Shown here in pieces: positions 57,154-64,000 of a stretch of DNA of 64,000 nt. Position 1 is the stretch's first letter, and the number at the start of each line of letters is the position of its first letter. The position numbers and the translations under genes were made by a program. The stretch spans positions 62,001-126,000 of the forward strand of contig NZ_VOHD01000011.1 of the NCBI RefSeq assembly GCF_007859395.1, in the 5' to 3' direction. The notes below the pieces were generated by a model, which was given only the letters and a program-made list of their open reading frames with translations, searched no databases and was not told the origin of the DNA. Source of the DNA: Planomicrobium sp. CPCC 101110 (GTDB lineage: Bacteria > Bacillota > Bacilli > Bacillales_A > Planococcaceae).

Positions 57154-57756
57154 TTATTTTTTATCATTCGGCAATTTGTTGCGAGTGATGATTTGGTCAA
57201 CCAAACCGTATTCAAGTGCGCGGTCAGCAGTCATGAAGTTATCGCGGTCTGTGTCTTTAGAGATAACATCTATCGGCTGGCCAGTGCGGTCAGATAAGAT
57301 TTGGTTCAATTTTTCGCGCAAGTGCAAAATGCGTTTTGCAGCGATTTCGATTTCAGTGGCTTGGCCTTGAGCTCCGCCAAGTGGCTGATGGATCATGACT
57401 TCTGCGTTCGGAAGCGCATAGCGTTTGCCTTTCGTGCCAGCTGCAAGAAGGAAAGCCCCCATTGAAGCAGCCATACCGATGCAGATTGTCTGAACATCTG
57501 GACGGATGAATTGCATTGTGTCATAAATCGCCATACCGGCTGTGATGCTGCCGCCAGGGCTGTTGATGTAGATGGAAATATCTTTTTCAGGATCTTCCGC
57601 TTCAAGGAACAGAAGCTGAGCCACAATAGAATTGGCCACATTATCGTCGATGCCGCTTCCTAGCATAATAACGCGGTCTTTCAGCAAACGTGAATAAATG
57701 TCGTAAGCGCGTTCGCCACGGCTTGTTTGTTCAATTACTGTTGGGATTAAGTTCAT
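57154..57756 (-). CDS. clpP: ATP-dependent Clp protease proteolytic subunit ClpP
   Basis: A 200-residue ClpP with catalytic triad Ser98 (GMAASMGAF), His123 ([10 protein letters not shown]) and Asp172 (KDTDRDNF). It forms the tetradecameric peptidase that works with ClpC, ClpX or ClpE in protein quality control, including ComK turnover by MecA-ClpCP in Bacillus. ATG at 57756 follows GAGGAGGATCTATTC; the longer frame to 57849 has no ribosome site. A CtsR-type operator covers its promoter. Confidence 0.97.
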   Translation of the reverse strand: MNLIPTVIEQTSRGERAYDIYSRLLKDRVIMLGSGIDDNVANSIVAQLLFLEAEDPEKDISIYINSPGGSITAGMAIYDTMQFIRPDVQTICIGMAASMGAFLLAAGTKGKRYALPNAEVMIHQPLGGAQGQATEIEIAAKRILHLREKLNQILSDRTGQPIDVISKDTDRDNFMTADRALEYGLVDQIITRNKLPNDKK

Positions 57757-57792
57757 GAATAGATCCTCCTCATATAGATGATTGATAACATT

Positions 57793-57810
57793 GCTGAAAC
57801 AGGTTTCAGC
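57793..57810 (-). other. Perfect hairpin at the 5' end of the clpP leader
   Basis: GCTGAAAC-AG-GTTTCAGC is a perfect inverted repeat between the predicted clpP transcription start (near 57813) and its ribosome site. No T-run follows, so it is not a terminator; it could protect the mRNA 5' end. Confidence 0.5.
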
Positions 57811-57819
57811 TGTAGTATT

Positions 57820-57849
57820 ATCATACACATGATGGTCAATGAAGGTCAA
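57820..57849 (-). promoter_or_regulatory. Candidate promoter of clpP
   Basis: On the minus strand TTGACC (plus 57844-57849) and TATGAT (57820-57825) are spaced by 18 bases. The -35 lies inside the CtsR site. Confidence 0.65.
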
Positions 57850-57850
57850 A
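57834..57850. promoter_or_regulatory. CtsR operator over the clpP promoter
   Basis: GGTCAATGAAGGTCAAA matches the CtsR heptad direct repeat GGTCAAA-NAN-GGTCAAA at all but one defined base. It covers the predicted -35 and spacer, consistent with heat-shock and protein-stress control of clpP. Confidence 0.87.
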
Positions 57851-57939
57851 TATAATGAATTGAAAAAAGTGGGTTGATAATTTGAAAATACTTTTGTATA
57901 ATAGAAAAGTCGCTAATACAGATTGCGAAATACAAATGC

Positions 57940-58011
57940 GCCCTCGTAGTGTAATGGATCACACGCAAGATTCCGGTTCTTGAAATGGGGGTTCGATTCC
58001 CTCCGAGGGTA
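57940..58011 (+). tRNA. tRNA-Arg (anticodon CCG)
   Basis: A 72-base cloverleaf. Acceptor arms GCCCTCG / CGAGGGT, D stem GTGT/ACAC, anticodon stem CAAGA/TCTTG with loop TTCCGGT (anticodon CCG, reading CGG), variable AAAT, T arm GGGGG-TTCGATT-CCCTC, discriminator A. Two G-U pairs are present (first acceptor pair and one in the T stem). CCA is not encoded. It stands alone between clpP and a glutaredoxin-like gene and is followed by a terminator. Confidence 0.93.
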
Positions 58012-58022
58012 TCCAGAATTAT

Positions 58023-58072
58023 AAGCTGAGCTGTTTGTCCGGTTTTCCGGATGGATGGCTCAGCTTTTTTCT
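58023..58072 (+). terminator. Terminator after tRNA-Arg
   Basis: Outer stem AAGCTGAGC / GCTCAGCTT with an inner TCCGG-TTTT-CCGGA hairpin, then TTTT. Confidence 0.9.
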
Positions 58073-58106
58073 TTTCAGCCGCTTAGAGTATAATGGGATA
58101 GAGAAG

Positions 58107-58127
58107 GTTCTCCGGGTCCAGCCCCTA
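58107..58127. repeat. Remnant of the dispersed repeat (5' part)
   Basis: TCTCCGGGTCCAGCCCCT aligns with CTCCAGCGTCCAGCCCCT at the 5' end of the fuller element at 60686. Short, so weakly supported. Confidence 0.35.
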
Positions 58128-58173
58128 AGCCTTTCGAAAATGAATGGGAGTACATTACGAAAGAAGGAACCCT

Positions 58174-58404
58174 ATGTTTACTTTATACACACGCCCAAAT
58201 TGTCCATTATGCGAAGAAGCCAAGTTGATGATTGGGCTCGTACAGGAAGATTTTCCTCTGGAATACCAGGAAATCAACATCGAAACCGATCATGATCTTC
58301 ATGAAAAGTATATGCTGATGATTCCGGTGCTTGAAAAAGATCGGAAGATTTTACTATACGGCAATATTGGTTATGCCGATTTACTAGGAGCGTTAGATTT
58401 ATAA
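58174..58404 (+). CDS. Glutaredoxin-like thiol protein
   Basis: A 76-residue thioredoxin-fold protein of the glutaredoxin/DUF836 group. The redox motif is CPLC (residues 10-13, TRPNCPLCEEAK), with the cis-Pro in MLMIPVLEKD (Pro51 region) and a short C-terminus, as in YvdD-neighbour or NrdH-like mini-proteins. It may act as a cytosolic disulfide reductant; partner unknown. AGAAGGAACCCT precedes the ATG at 58174. A terminator overlaps its stop. Confidence 0.83.
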   Translation: MFTLYTRPNCPLCEEAKLMIGLVQEDFPLEYQEINIETDHDLHEKYMLMIPVLEKDRKILLYGNIGYADLLGALDL

Positions 58405-58414
58405 CGCTTTTTTT
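58389..58414 (+). terminator. Terminator after the glutaredoxin-like gene
   Basis: Stem AGCGTTA / TAACGCT with a six-base loop, then TTTTTT; it overlaps the stop codon. Confidence 0.85.
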
Positions 58415-58416
58415 GT

Positions 58417-58445
58417 TTGCTTTTTTATTTCTGTTTCGCTAGAAT
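58417..58445 (+). promoter_or_regulatory. Candidate promoter of the cggR-gapA operon
   Basis: TTGCTT and TAGAAT spaced by 17 bases. The CggR operator begins nine bases downstream. Confidence 0.65.
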
Positions 58446-58453
58446 GATTCTAG

Positions 58454-58490
58454 CGGGACATTATTTGGTGTTGTGGGACAAAAAACGTCC
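58454..58490 (+). promoter_or_regulatory. CggR operator
   Basis: CGGGACATTATTTGGTGT followed by GTGGGACAAAAAACGTCC gives two GGGAC half-sites in direct repeat, as in the B. subtilis CggR operator of the CGGGAC-N6-TGTC type. It sits between the predicted transcription start and the cggR ribosome site, where CggR would block elongation until fructose-1,6-bisphosphate accumulates. Confidence 0.8.
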
Positions 58491-58509
58491 AACCGGAGGG
58501 AGTGAAGCA

Positions 58510-59553
58510 ATGGATCCATTAACGGAAGCGCAGCAAAAGCTTATGCCGGAAATGACCGAACTCCTGAAAAAACGCTATCAAATATTATTGACAATCCAAA
58601 TGGAGGAGCCGATTGGCAGGCGGGCACTCAGCGAACTTGCCGGCTCCACCGAAAGAGAAATCAGGAAAGAAACGGATCTGTTGCGCAACCAGCAGCTGAT
58701 CAAGGCAAAGTCCTCCGGCATGACTGTTTCTGACGAAGGCTTGGCTGTGCTCGATGCTTTAAAAGATTTCATGCGTGATGTGTCGGGGCTGATAGCAATG
58801 GAGAAGCAATTGAAATCCCTTCTTGGAATTTCGAGAGTGCTGATCCTTCCGCAAGACAGCGACGACATCCCGGCCGTAAAATCGAATATCGGCAAAGAAG
58901 CAGCCCGGCTATTGGAGTCCCTCTTCCCACAGCACAAAAAGATTGCAGTAACTGGCGGCAGCACCATGGCTGCCATTTCAAAGGAATTGTCTTCCGATAA
59001 AAAGGACAATACGCTGCAATTCATAGCTGCGCGCGGAGGGCTTGGCGAAGATGTGCTGCATCAAGCCAATACAATTGCCTCATCGTTTGCAGGAAAAACC
59101 GGGGGATCTGTCAAAACGCTTTACTTGCCGGACCATTTGAGCGCTGAAGCATATGAAATGATGATGCGTGAGCCGGTGATCAAGGAAATGATGAATTTGT
59201 ATGACCAGACGGATGTAGTAGTCCATGGAATCGGGAATGCAGAAGAAATTGCCCTTCAGCGGCAATCTTCAACTGAGGAAGTCGAACGGATCCGTTCGGG
59301 CGGCGCGGTGAGTGAAGCGTTCGGCTATTACTTCGATAAAGAAGGAAAAGTAGTTTATCGCATCCGCACAGCGGGAATCCAATTAGAGCAAGTTCAAAAA
59401 GCTCCAGCGATCTTGGCAGTTGCAGGAGGACGGTCGAAAGCAAAAGCGATTCTTTCTTATTTCAAAAATGCAGCCCCTCAGACGAGCCTCATTACGGATG
59501 AAGGCGCTGCTCACAAAATACTTGAGTTAACTCAAAATCGGGAGGAAATTTAA
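58510..59553 (+). CDS. cggR: Central glycolytic genes regulator CggR
   Basis: A 347-residue SorC/DeoR-family repressor. The N-terminal winged helix-turn-helix (about residues 20-70, GRRALSELAGSTEREIRKETDLLRNQ) is followed by a sugar-binding domain with GGSTMAAIS, HGIGNAEE, and GGRSKAKAI, which bind the phosphosugar. It represses its own operon in the absence of glycolytic flux. ATG at 58510 follows GGAGGGAGTGAAGCA. Its stop touches the gapA ATG. The operator lies 20 bases before. Confidence 0.96.
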   Translation: MDPLTEAQQKLMPEMTELLKKRYQILLTIQMEEPIGRRALSELAGSTEREIRKETDLLRNQQLIKAKSSGMTVSDEGLAVLDALKDFMRDVSGLIAMEKQLKSLLGISRVLILPQDSDDIPAVKSNIGKEAARLLESLFPQHKKIAVTGGSTMAAISKELSSDKKDNTLQFIAARGGLGEDVLHQANTIASSFAGKTGGSVKTLYLPDHLSAEAYEMMMREPVIKEMMNLYDQTDVVVHGIGNAEEIALQRQSSTEEVERIRSGGAVSEAFGYYFDKEGKVVYRIRTAGIQLEQVQKAPAILAVAGGRSKAKAILSYFKNAAPQTSLITDEGAAHKILELTQNREEI

Positions 59554-60558
59554 ATGACTTTAAAATTAGCAATTAACGGATTTGGACGTATCGGACGCAT
59601 CGTATTCCGCCAGGCATTGGCAAACAACGAGGTAGAAGTGGTAGCAGTAAACGATTTGACTGATGCAAAAATGCTTGCACACCTTTTGAAATATGATTCT
59701 ATCCACGGTATCCTGGATGCTGAAATTTCATCTGAAGGCAACGATTTGATCGTTAACGGCAAAAGAATCCACGTTTACTCTGAAAAAGATCCTGCAAACC
59801 TTCCATGGGGAGAAAACAACATTGACATCGTAATCGAGTCTACAGGATTCTTCACAAATGCTGAAGATGCGAAAAAACACATCCAAGCAGGCGCTAAAAA
59901 AGTTATCGTTTCTGCTCCAGGAAAAGGCATGAAAACTGTTGTTATGGGCGTTAACCATGAAAGCTACAACCCGGAAGAAGACCACGTTGTATCAAACGCT
60001 TCATGTACAACTAACGGCCTTGCTGGAATTTCAAAAATCCTGAACGACAAGTTCGGCATCAAAAAAGCGATGATGACAACAATCCACTCGTACACAAACG
60101 ACCAAATTTTGTTGGATTCACCGCATAAGGACTACCGCCGCGCTCGTTCAGCAGCAGAGTCAATGATTCCGACAACTACTGGTGCTGCGGTTGCAGTAAC
60201 ACAAGTATTGCCTGAATTGGAAGGCAAACTTGACGGAATGGCGATCCGCGTTCCTACACCAAACGTATCATTGATCGACTTGGTTGCTGAATTAGAAACT
60301 GATGCAACTGTAGAAGATGTAAACAACGCTTTGAAAGAAGCAATCGATAAAGACGAAAACGGCTTCTTGAGCTACAGCGATCTTCCGCTTGTATCGCGCG
60401 ACTATAACGGCAACACTTCTTCATCAACTGTCGACCTATTGTCCACAATGGAACTTGGCGGCAACATGGTGAAAGTTCTTGCTTGGTACGACAACGAGTC
60501 AGGCTACTCTGCACGCTGCATCGACATCGCGTTGCACATGTACAAAACTGGCCTGTAA
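59554..60558 (+). CDS. gapA: Glyceraldehyde-3-phosphate dehydrogenase GapA
   Basis: A 334-residue GAPDH of the glycolytic NAD-type. Rossmann INGFGRIGR at residues 8-16, catalytic Cys151 in SNASCTTN, and His178 in TTIHSYTND are present. After the cysteine the usual NCLAP reads NGLAG, which is unusual. Codon use is strongly biased toward a few codons (for example AAC, TTC, GTT), as expected for a very highly expressed gene. It oxidises glyceraldehyde-3-phosphate to 1,3-bisphosphoglycerate. Followed by a hairpin before pgk. Confidence 0.96.
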   Translation: MTLKLAINGFGRIGRIVFRQALANNEVEVVAVNDLTDAKMLAHLLKYDSIHGILDAEISSEGNDLIVNGKRIHVYSEKDPANLPWGENNIDIVIESTGFFTNAEDAKKHIQAGAKKVIVSAPGKGMKTVVMGVNHESYNPEEDHVVSNASCTTNGLAGISKILNDKFGIKKAMMTTIHSYTNDQILLDSPHKDYRRARSAAESMIPTTTGAAVAVTQVLPELEGKLDGMAIRVPTPNVSLIDLVAELETDATVEDVNNALKEAIDKDENGFLSYSDLPLVSRDYNGNTSSSTVDLLSTMELGGNMVKVLAWYDNESGYSARCIDIALHMYKTGL

Positions 60559-60610
60559 TCTCAAAATCATAGCTTAATTTCTTATGAACCTCTATAATAA
60601 AAGAGGGTAA

Positions 60611-60643
60611 AAGGGGTGGGGACTTACCCTGCCCCTTCTTTTT
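60611..60643 (+). terminator. Hairpin after gapA (partial terminator)
   Basis: AAGGGG and CCCCTT arms with inner GGG/CCC pairs are followed by TCTTTTTAT. As pgk follows in the same direction, it may only partly terminate transcription, giving gapA its own transcript. Confidence 0.75.
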
Positions 60644-60685
60644 ATTTAAAGAGTAAACTTGATGCTAATTCGGAGCAGGAATGTT

Positions 60686-60810
60686 TTTATCCAGCTCCAG
60701 CGTCCAGCCCCTCGAGTCGCTTCTGCCTAGCCTGCAAAGGCAAAAAGCGCCATTGCCAGCTATGCTTCCAGCACTTGTCGGAGCTGAGGGGACGCTTACG
60801 CTTTTAAAGA
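60686..60810. repeat. Dispersed Bacillales-type intergenic repeat between gapA and pgk
   Basis: CAGCTCCAGCGTCCAGCCCCTCGAGTCGC at one end and GTCGGAGCTGAGGGGACGCTTACGC at the other form inverted arms (CAGCTCC/GGAGCTG, GCGTCC/GGACGC, CCCCTC/GAGGGG). The wording is that of a GC-rich repeat common between genes in Bacillales; family recalled from memory. Shorter relics lie at 53244 and 58107. No ORF with a ribosome site is apparent inside. Confidence 0.68.
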
Positions 60811-60828
60811 GAAACGGGAGGTATTTTC

Positions 60829-62013
60829 ATGCAAAAGAAAATGACCATGAAAGACGTAGACTTAAAAGGAAAACGAGTATTTTGCCGGGTAGATTTCAAT
60901 GTGCCGATGTCAGAAGGCAAGATCACGGATGATACAAGAATCCGTGCAGCTCTTCCTACAATCAACTATTTGATTGAAAAAGGAGCAAAAGTAATACTTG
61001 CAAGTCACTTAGGCCGACCGAAAGGGACTGTCAATGAAGATATGAGACTGGCTCCAGCTGGAGTCAAGTTAGGTGAATTATTACATAAAGATGTGAAAAG
61101 CCTCGACGAGTCGGTCGGGGAAAAAGTAGAGCAGGAAATTGCGTCGATGAACGAAGGCGATGTCATTTTACTGGAAAATGTCCGTTTCCACGCTGGCGAA
61201 GAGAAAAACGATGAAGAGTTGGCTAAAGAATTTGCCGCTTTAGCGGATATTTTCGTTAATGACGCTTTTGGAGCAGCCCATAGAGCGCATGCATCGACTG
61301 CAGGAATCGCGAACTATTTGCCGTCGGTTTCAGGATTGCTGCTTGAAAAAGAGTTGGATGTGTTAGGAAAAGCGCTATCTGAGCCGGATCGTCCGTTCAC
61401 TGCCATCATCGGCGGTGCAAAAGTGAAAGATAAAATCGGCGTTATCGATAACTTGTTGGAGAAAGTGGACAACTTATTGATTGGCGGCGGCCTTTCCTAT
61501 ACATTCCTGAAAGCCCAGGGCATTGAAATCGGGACATCGCTGCTTGAAGAAGACAAAATGGAGTTGGCGCTGTCATTCCTGAAAAAAGCGGAAGAAAAAG
61601 GCGTTAAACTTCATTTGCCGATCGATGTGGTCATCGTGAAGGAATTCTCGAATGACACGGAAACAAAAGTAGTCAAAATCGATGAAATCCCTTCCGACTG
61701 GATGGCCCTTGATATCGGACCGGAAACTGTAAAATTGTATGCCGATGTGATCGCTAATTCCAGATTGATCATTTGGAATGGTCCGATGGGAGTGTTTGAA
61801 ATGTCTTCATTTGAGAATGGCACAAAATCGGTTGCGGAAGCGATGGCCAACACTGAGGGCTATACCGTTATCGGTGGAGGAGATTCAGCTGCAGCAGTAG
61901 AGCAATTCCATGTGGCAGATAAAATGGACCACATTTCTACAGGCGGCGGAGCTTCACTGGAGTTCATGGAAGGCAAAGAATTGCCTGGCGTTACAGCATT
62001 GACCGACAAATAA
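60829..62013 (+). CDS. pgk: Phosphoglycerate kinase
   Basis: A 394-residue PGK that makes ATP and 3-phosphoglycerate. N-terminal [30 protein letters not shown], hinge and ATP-binding [22 protein letters not shown] and [12 protein letters not shown] are intact. GGGAGGTATTTTC precedes the ATG. It lies 270 bases after gapA, behind the hairpin and repeat, and 102 bases before tpiA. Confidence 0.98.
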   Translation: MQKKMTMKDVDLKGKRVFCRVDFNVPMSEGKITDDTRIRAALPTINYLIEKGAKVILASHLGRPKGTVNEDMRLAPAGVKLGELLHKDVKSLDESVGEKVEQEIASMNEGDVILLENVRFHAGEEKNDEELAKEFAALADIFVNDAFGAAHRAHASTAGIANYLPSVSGLLLEKELDVLGKALSEPDRPFTAIIGGAKVKDKIGVIDNLLEKVDNLLIGGGLSYTFLKAQGIEIGTSLLEEDKMELALSFLKKAEEKGVKLHLPIDVVIVKEFSNDTETKVVKIDEIPSDWMALDIGPETVKLYADVIANSRLIIWNGPMGVFEMSSFENGTKSVAEAMANTEGYTVIGGGDSAAAVEQFHVADKMDHISTGGGASLEFMEGKELPGVTALTDK

Positions 62014-62115
62014 GAAAAAATCATTTGGTCGAACAATTTAAGCTTGATCGTCAGTGGTCTCCGGCGATAGCGGAAATTGCTGACGGTTAAAGCTGGATAA
62101 AAGGGAGTGGCTTTT

Positions 62116-62877
62116 TTGAGAAAACCAATTATTGCAGGAAACTGGAAAATGTATAAAACCGCAACGGAAGCAAAGGAATTTGTGGAAAAAGCAAAAGGTC
62201 TTGTTCCGGATGCAGAAAAAGTGGATGCGGTCATTTGCGCCCCTGCTTTGTTTTTGAACCAATTGGTGATTTCAGCCCAATCGAGCCCGCTCCAAATCGG
62301 CGCTCAGACGATGCATGAAGAAAAAGAAGGCGCGTTTACAGGCGAAATCAGCGCAGCCCAACTTGTTGATATCGGCGTTAAATACGTCATTATCGGCCAT
62401 TCGGAGCGCCGCCAATATTTCAACGAAACAGATGCTTCGGTCAATAAGAAAGTGCATGCGGCCTTTGCTAACGGCTTGACTCCGCTTATGTGCGTCGGTG
62501 AAACGCTGGAAGAGCGCGAAAGCGGATCAACAAGCAAAATCGTCGAAGAACAAGTGGCACAAGGCATTGAAGGATTGTCCGAAGAGCAAGTCGCTGGCTT
62601 GGTTATTGCATACGAACCGATCTGGGCGATTGGAACTGGCAAAACAGCTACTGCGGAAGACGCCAACGAAGTTTGCGGAACCATCCGCGAAAAAGTGGCT
62701 GCACTTTATAGCGATGAAACAGCTGGAAAAGTCCGTATCCAATATGGCGGCAGCGTTAAACCGGCCAATATTGAGGAATTGCTTGGCATGGAGCATATCG
62801 ACGGAGCTTTAGTTGGCGGTGCTAGCCTGGAAGTCGACAGCTTCGTGAAATTGCTGGAGGCTGGTTCGAATGCGTAA
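62116..62877 (+). CDS. tpiA: Triosephosphate isomerase
   Basis: A 253-residue TIM barrel. Active-site residues: Asn9 and Lys11 (AGNWKM), His95 (IIGHSERR), Glu167 ([12 protein letters not shown]), and the phosphate loop YGGSVKPAN. The start is TTG at 62116, eight bases after AAGGGAG, giving the standard [12 protein letters not shown] beginning; the frame is open to GTG at 62107, which lies in the ribosome site. It overlaps gpmI by eight bases. Confidence 0.96.
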   Translation: MRKPIIAGNWKMYKTATEAKEFVEKAKGLVPDAEKVDAVICAPALFLNQLVISAQSSPLQIGAQTMHEEKEGAFTGEISAAQLVDIGVKYVIIGHSERRQYFNETDASVNKKVHAAFANGLTPLMCVGETLEERESGSTSKIVEEQVAQGIEGLSEEQVAGLVIAYEPIWAIGTGKTATAEDANEVCGTIREKVAALYSDETAGKVRIQYGGSVKPANIEELLGMEHIDGALVGGASLEVDSFVKLLEAGSNA

Positions 62878-64000
62878 AGGGAAATATCCAGTAGCACTGA
62901 TTATTCTGGATGGCTTCGGCTGCCGCCAAGAAACGTTTGGCAATGCAGTGGCGCAAGCGAAAAAACCGAATTTCGACTCACTGTGGAACAATTATCCGCA
63001 TAGTTTATTGACGGCATCAGGCGAAGCGGTCGGTTTGCCCGAAGGCCAAATGGGCAACTCGGAAGTCGGGCATTTGAATATCGGGGCTGGGCGCATTGTT
63101 TATCAAAACTTGACGCGCATCAATAAATCCATCCGGGATGGCGACTTTTACCTGAATCCGGCCTTTGTGGAAGCCATTACTCAGGCCAAATCAAACGGCA
63201 AAGCGCTGCATCTGATGGGCTTGTTATCGGACGGCGGCGTCCATAGCCATTATGAGCATCTTTTCGCTCTTTTGGAACTGGCGAAGCAGCACGGCTTGAG
63301 CGAAGTTTATGTTCATGGATTTTTGGACGGGCGCGACGTGGGGCCGAAATCTGCGCTTGCGTATGTGGAAAAAACGGAAGAGAAGATGAAAGAAATCGGT
63401 GTCGGGAAATTCGCATCGATCAGCGGGCGGTATTACGCAATGGACCGCGACAAACGCTGGGAGCGCGTCGAAAGCGCGTACCGGGTATTGGTGGACGGGG
63501 ACGGTGCTACAGCTTCTTCTGCCATCGAAGGAATTTCCCGGTCATACGACACGGAAGTGGTCGACGAATTCATCATGCCATTTGCCATTACAGAAGATGG
63601 CAAACCGGTAGCGACTATTGGATCCGGGGACTCGGTGGTCTTTTTCAATTTCCGTCCTGACCGGGCCATTCAATTGACTTCGGTTTTCGTTCTTGACGAT
63701 TTTAGCGGATTCGAAAGAAGCCTGCGCCATCCGCAGGAACTTTCCTTTATTTCCTTTACACCCTACAGCGACGAACTGTCGACACGCATCGCATTTACCA
63801 GCCAGAACCTGAATCAGACGGTCGGGGAAGTGGTGGCAGCGAACGGGCTGACGCAATTGCGCATTGCAGAGACTGAAAAATATCCGCATGTTACGTTCTT
63901 TATGAGCGGTGGGCGTGAAGATGTGTTTGAAGGCGAAGAGCGGATTCTTGTCTCTTCTCCGAAAGTGGCGACATATGACCTGAAGCCGGAAATGAGCGCT
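62870..64000 (+). CDS. gpmI: 2,3-bisphosphoglycerate-independent phosphoglycerate mutase GpmI, 3' truncated by window end
   Basis: 377 codons of an open frame that reaches the window edge, out of about 510 expected. Translation begins [18 protein letters not shown] with metal ligand Asp14, then catalytic Ser64 in [37 protein letters not shown], and FFNFRPDRA. It is the Mn-dependent mutase that converts 3-phosphoglycerate to 2-phosphoglycerate and is alkaline-phosphatase related. ATG at 62870 is nine bases after GGAGG inside the tpiA 3' end. Confidence 0.96.
   Translation, partial: MRKGKYPVALIILDGFGCRQETFGNAVAQAKKPNFDSLWNNYPHSLLTASGEAVGLPEGQMGNSEVGHLNIGAGRIVYQNLTRINKSIRDGDFYLNPAFVEAITQAKSNGKALHLMGLLSDGGVHSHYEHLFALLELAKQHGLSEVYVHGFLDGRDVGPKSALAYVEKTEEKMKEIGVGKFASISGRYYAMDRDKRWERVESAYRVLVDGDGATASSAIEGISRSYDTEVVDEFIMPFAITEDGKPVATIGSGDSVVFFNFRPDRAIQLTSVFVLDDFSGFERSLRHPQELSFISFTPYSDELSTRIAFTSQNLNQTVGEVVAANGLTQLRIAETEKYPHVTFFMSGGREDVFEGEERILVSSPKVATYDLKPEMSA

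Overview
The window looks like chromosomal DNA from a low-to-moderate GC Gram-positive of the Bacillales. My best guess is a Planococcaceae member such as Planococcus or Planomicrobium. That rests on strong protein similarity to Bacillus subtilis gene families recalled from memory, Bacillus-type GGAGG ribosome sites, frequent GTG/TTG starts, and operators of the LexA, CtsR, CggR, FadR and ComK types. No database search was possible, so genus level is inference. About 60 genes are densely packed, with no insertion sequence, prophage or CRISPR array.

Two blocks that are far apart in B. subtilis sit side by side here. Block 1 (1-29.5 kb) matches the B. subtilis yha/hem/yhf/comK neighbourhood: a truncated yhaN, yhaM, prsA, two small membrane proteins, hpr (scoC), yhaH, trpP, hit, ecsAB, an M20 hydrolase (yhaA), hmoB, and the coproporphyrin-type haem operon hemE-hemH-hemY. 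hemY is split by a one-base insertion in a run of seven G. A YtkA-like lipoprotein, a 41-residue zinc-ribbon protein (yhfH), lplJ, a BceRSAB-type peptide-antibiotic sensing and transport module, lcfB behind a FadR palindrome, an S9 peptidase, an enoyl-CoA hydratase, an AarF/UbiB kinase-like protein, comK, and a divergent IDEAL-domain protein complete the block.

Block 2 (29.6-64 kb) matches the uvrBA-to-glycolysis neighbourhood: uvrB-uvrA with a LexA-like box, yvlB, an M20 peptidase, a TetM/EF-G-like GTPase, a cytosolic-looking amidase, hprK-lgt-yvoD-ppaX-yvoF, and the tightly overlapping hisZGDBHAFI operon. Then come the TPR protein yvcD, trxB, yvcI-rapZ-yvcK-whiA-crh, clpP with a CtsR box, tRNA-Arg(CCG), a glutaredoxin-like protein, and the CggR-controlled cggR-gapA-pgk-tpiA-gpmI operon. 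gpmI runs off the end of the window.

The modules are coherent: haem synthesis with a haem-degrading monooxygenase next to it; carbon regulation split between hprK and crh (same HPr-kinase circuit) and cggR; cell-envelope lipoprotein maturation (lgt) beside hprK; and histidine synthesis feeding off PRPP. I did not find an undescribed multi-gene system. The most useful leads are the hemY frameshift, a possible TRAP site on trpP, a ComK-type K-box between comK and the IDEAL gene, the TetM-like GTPase lacking the TetM domain IV loop, missed small genes, dispersed repeat remnants, and the block junction at comK/uvrB.
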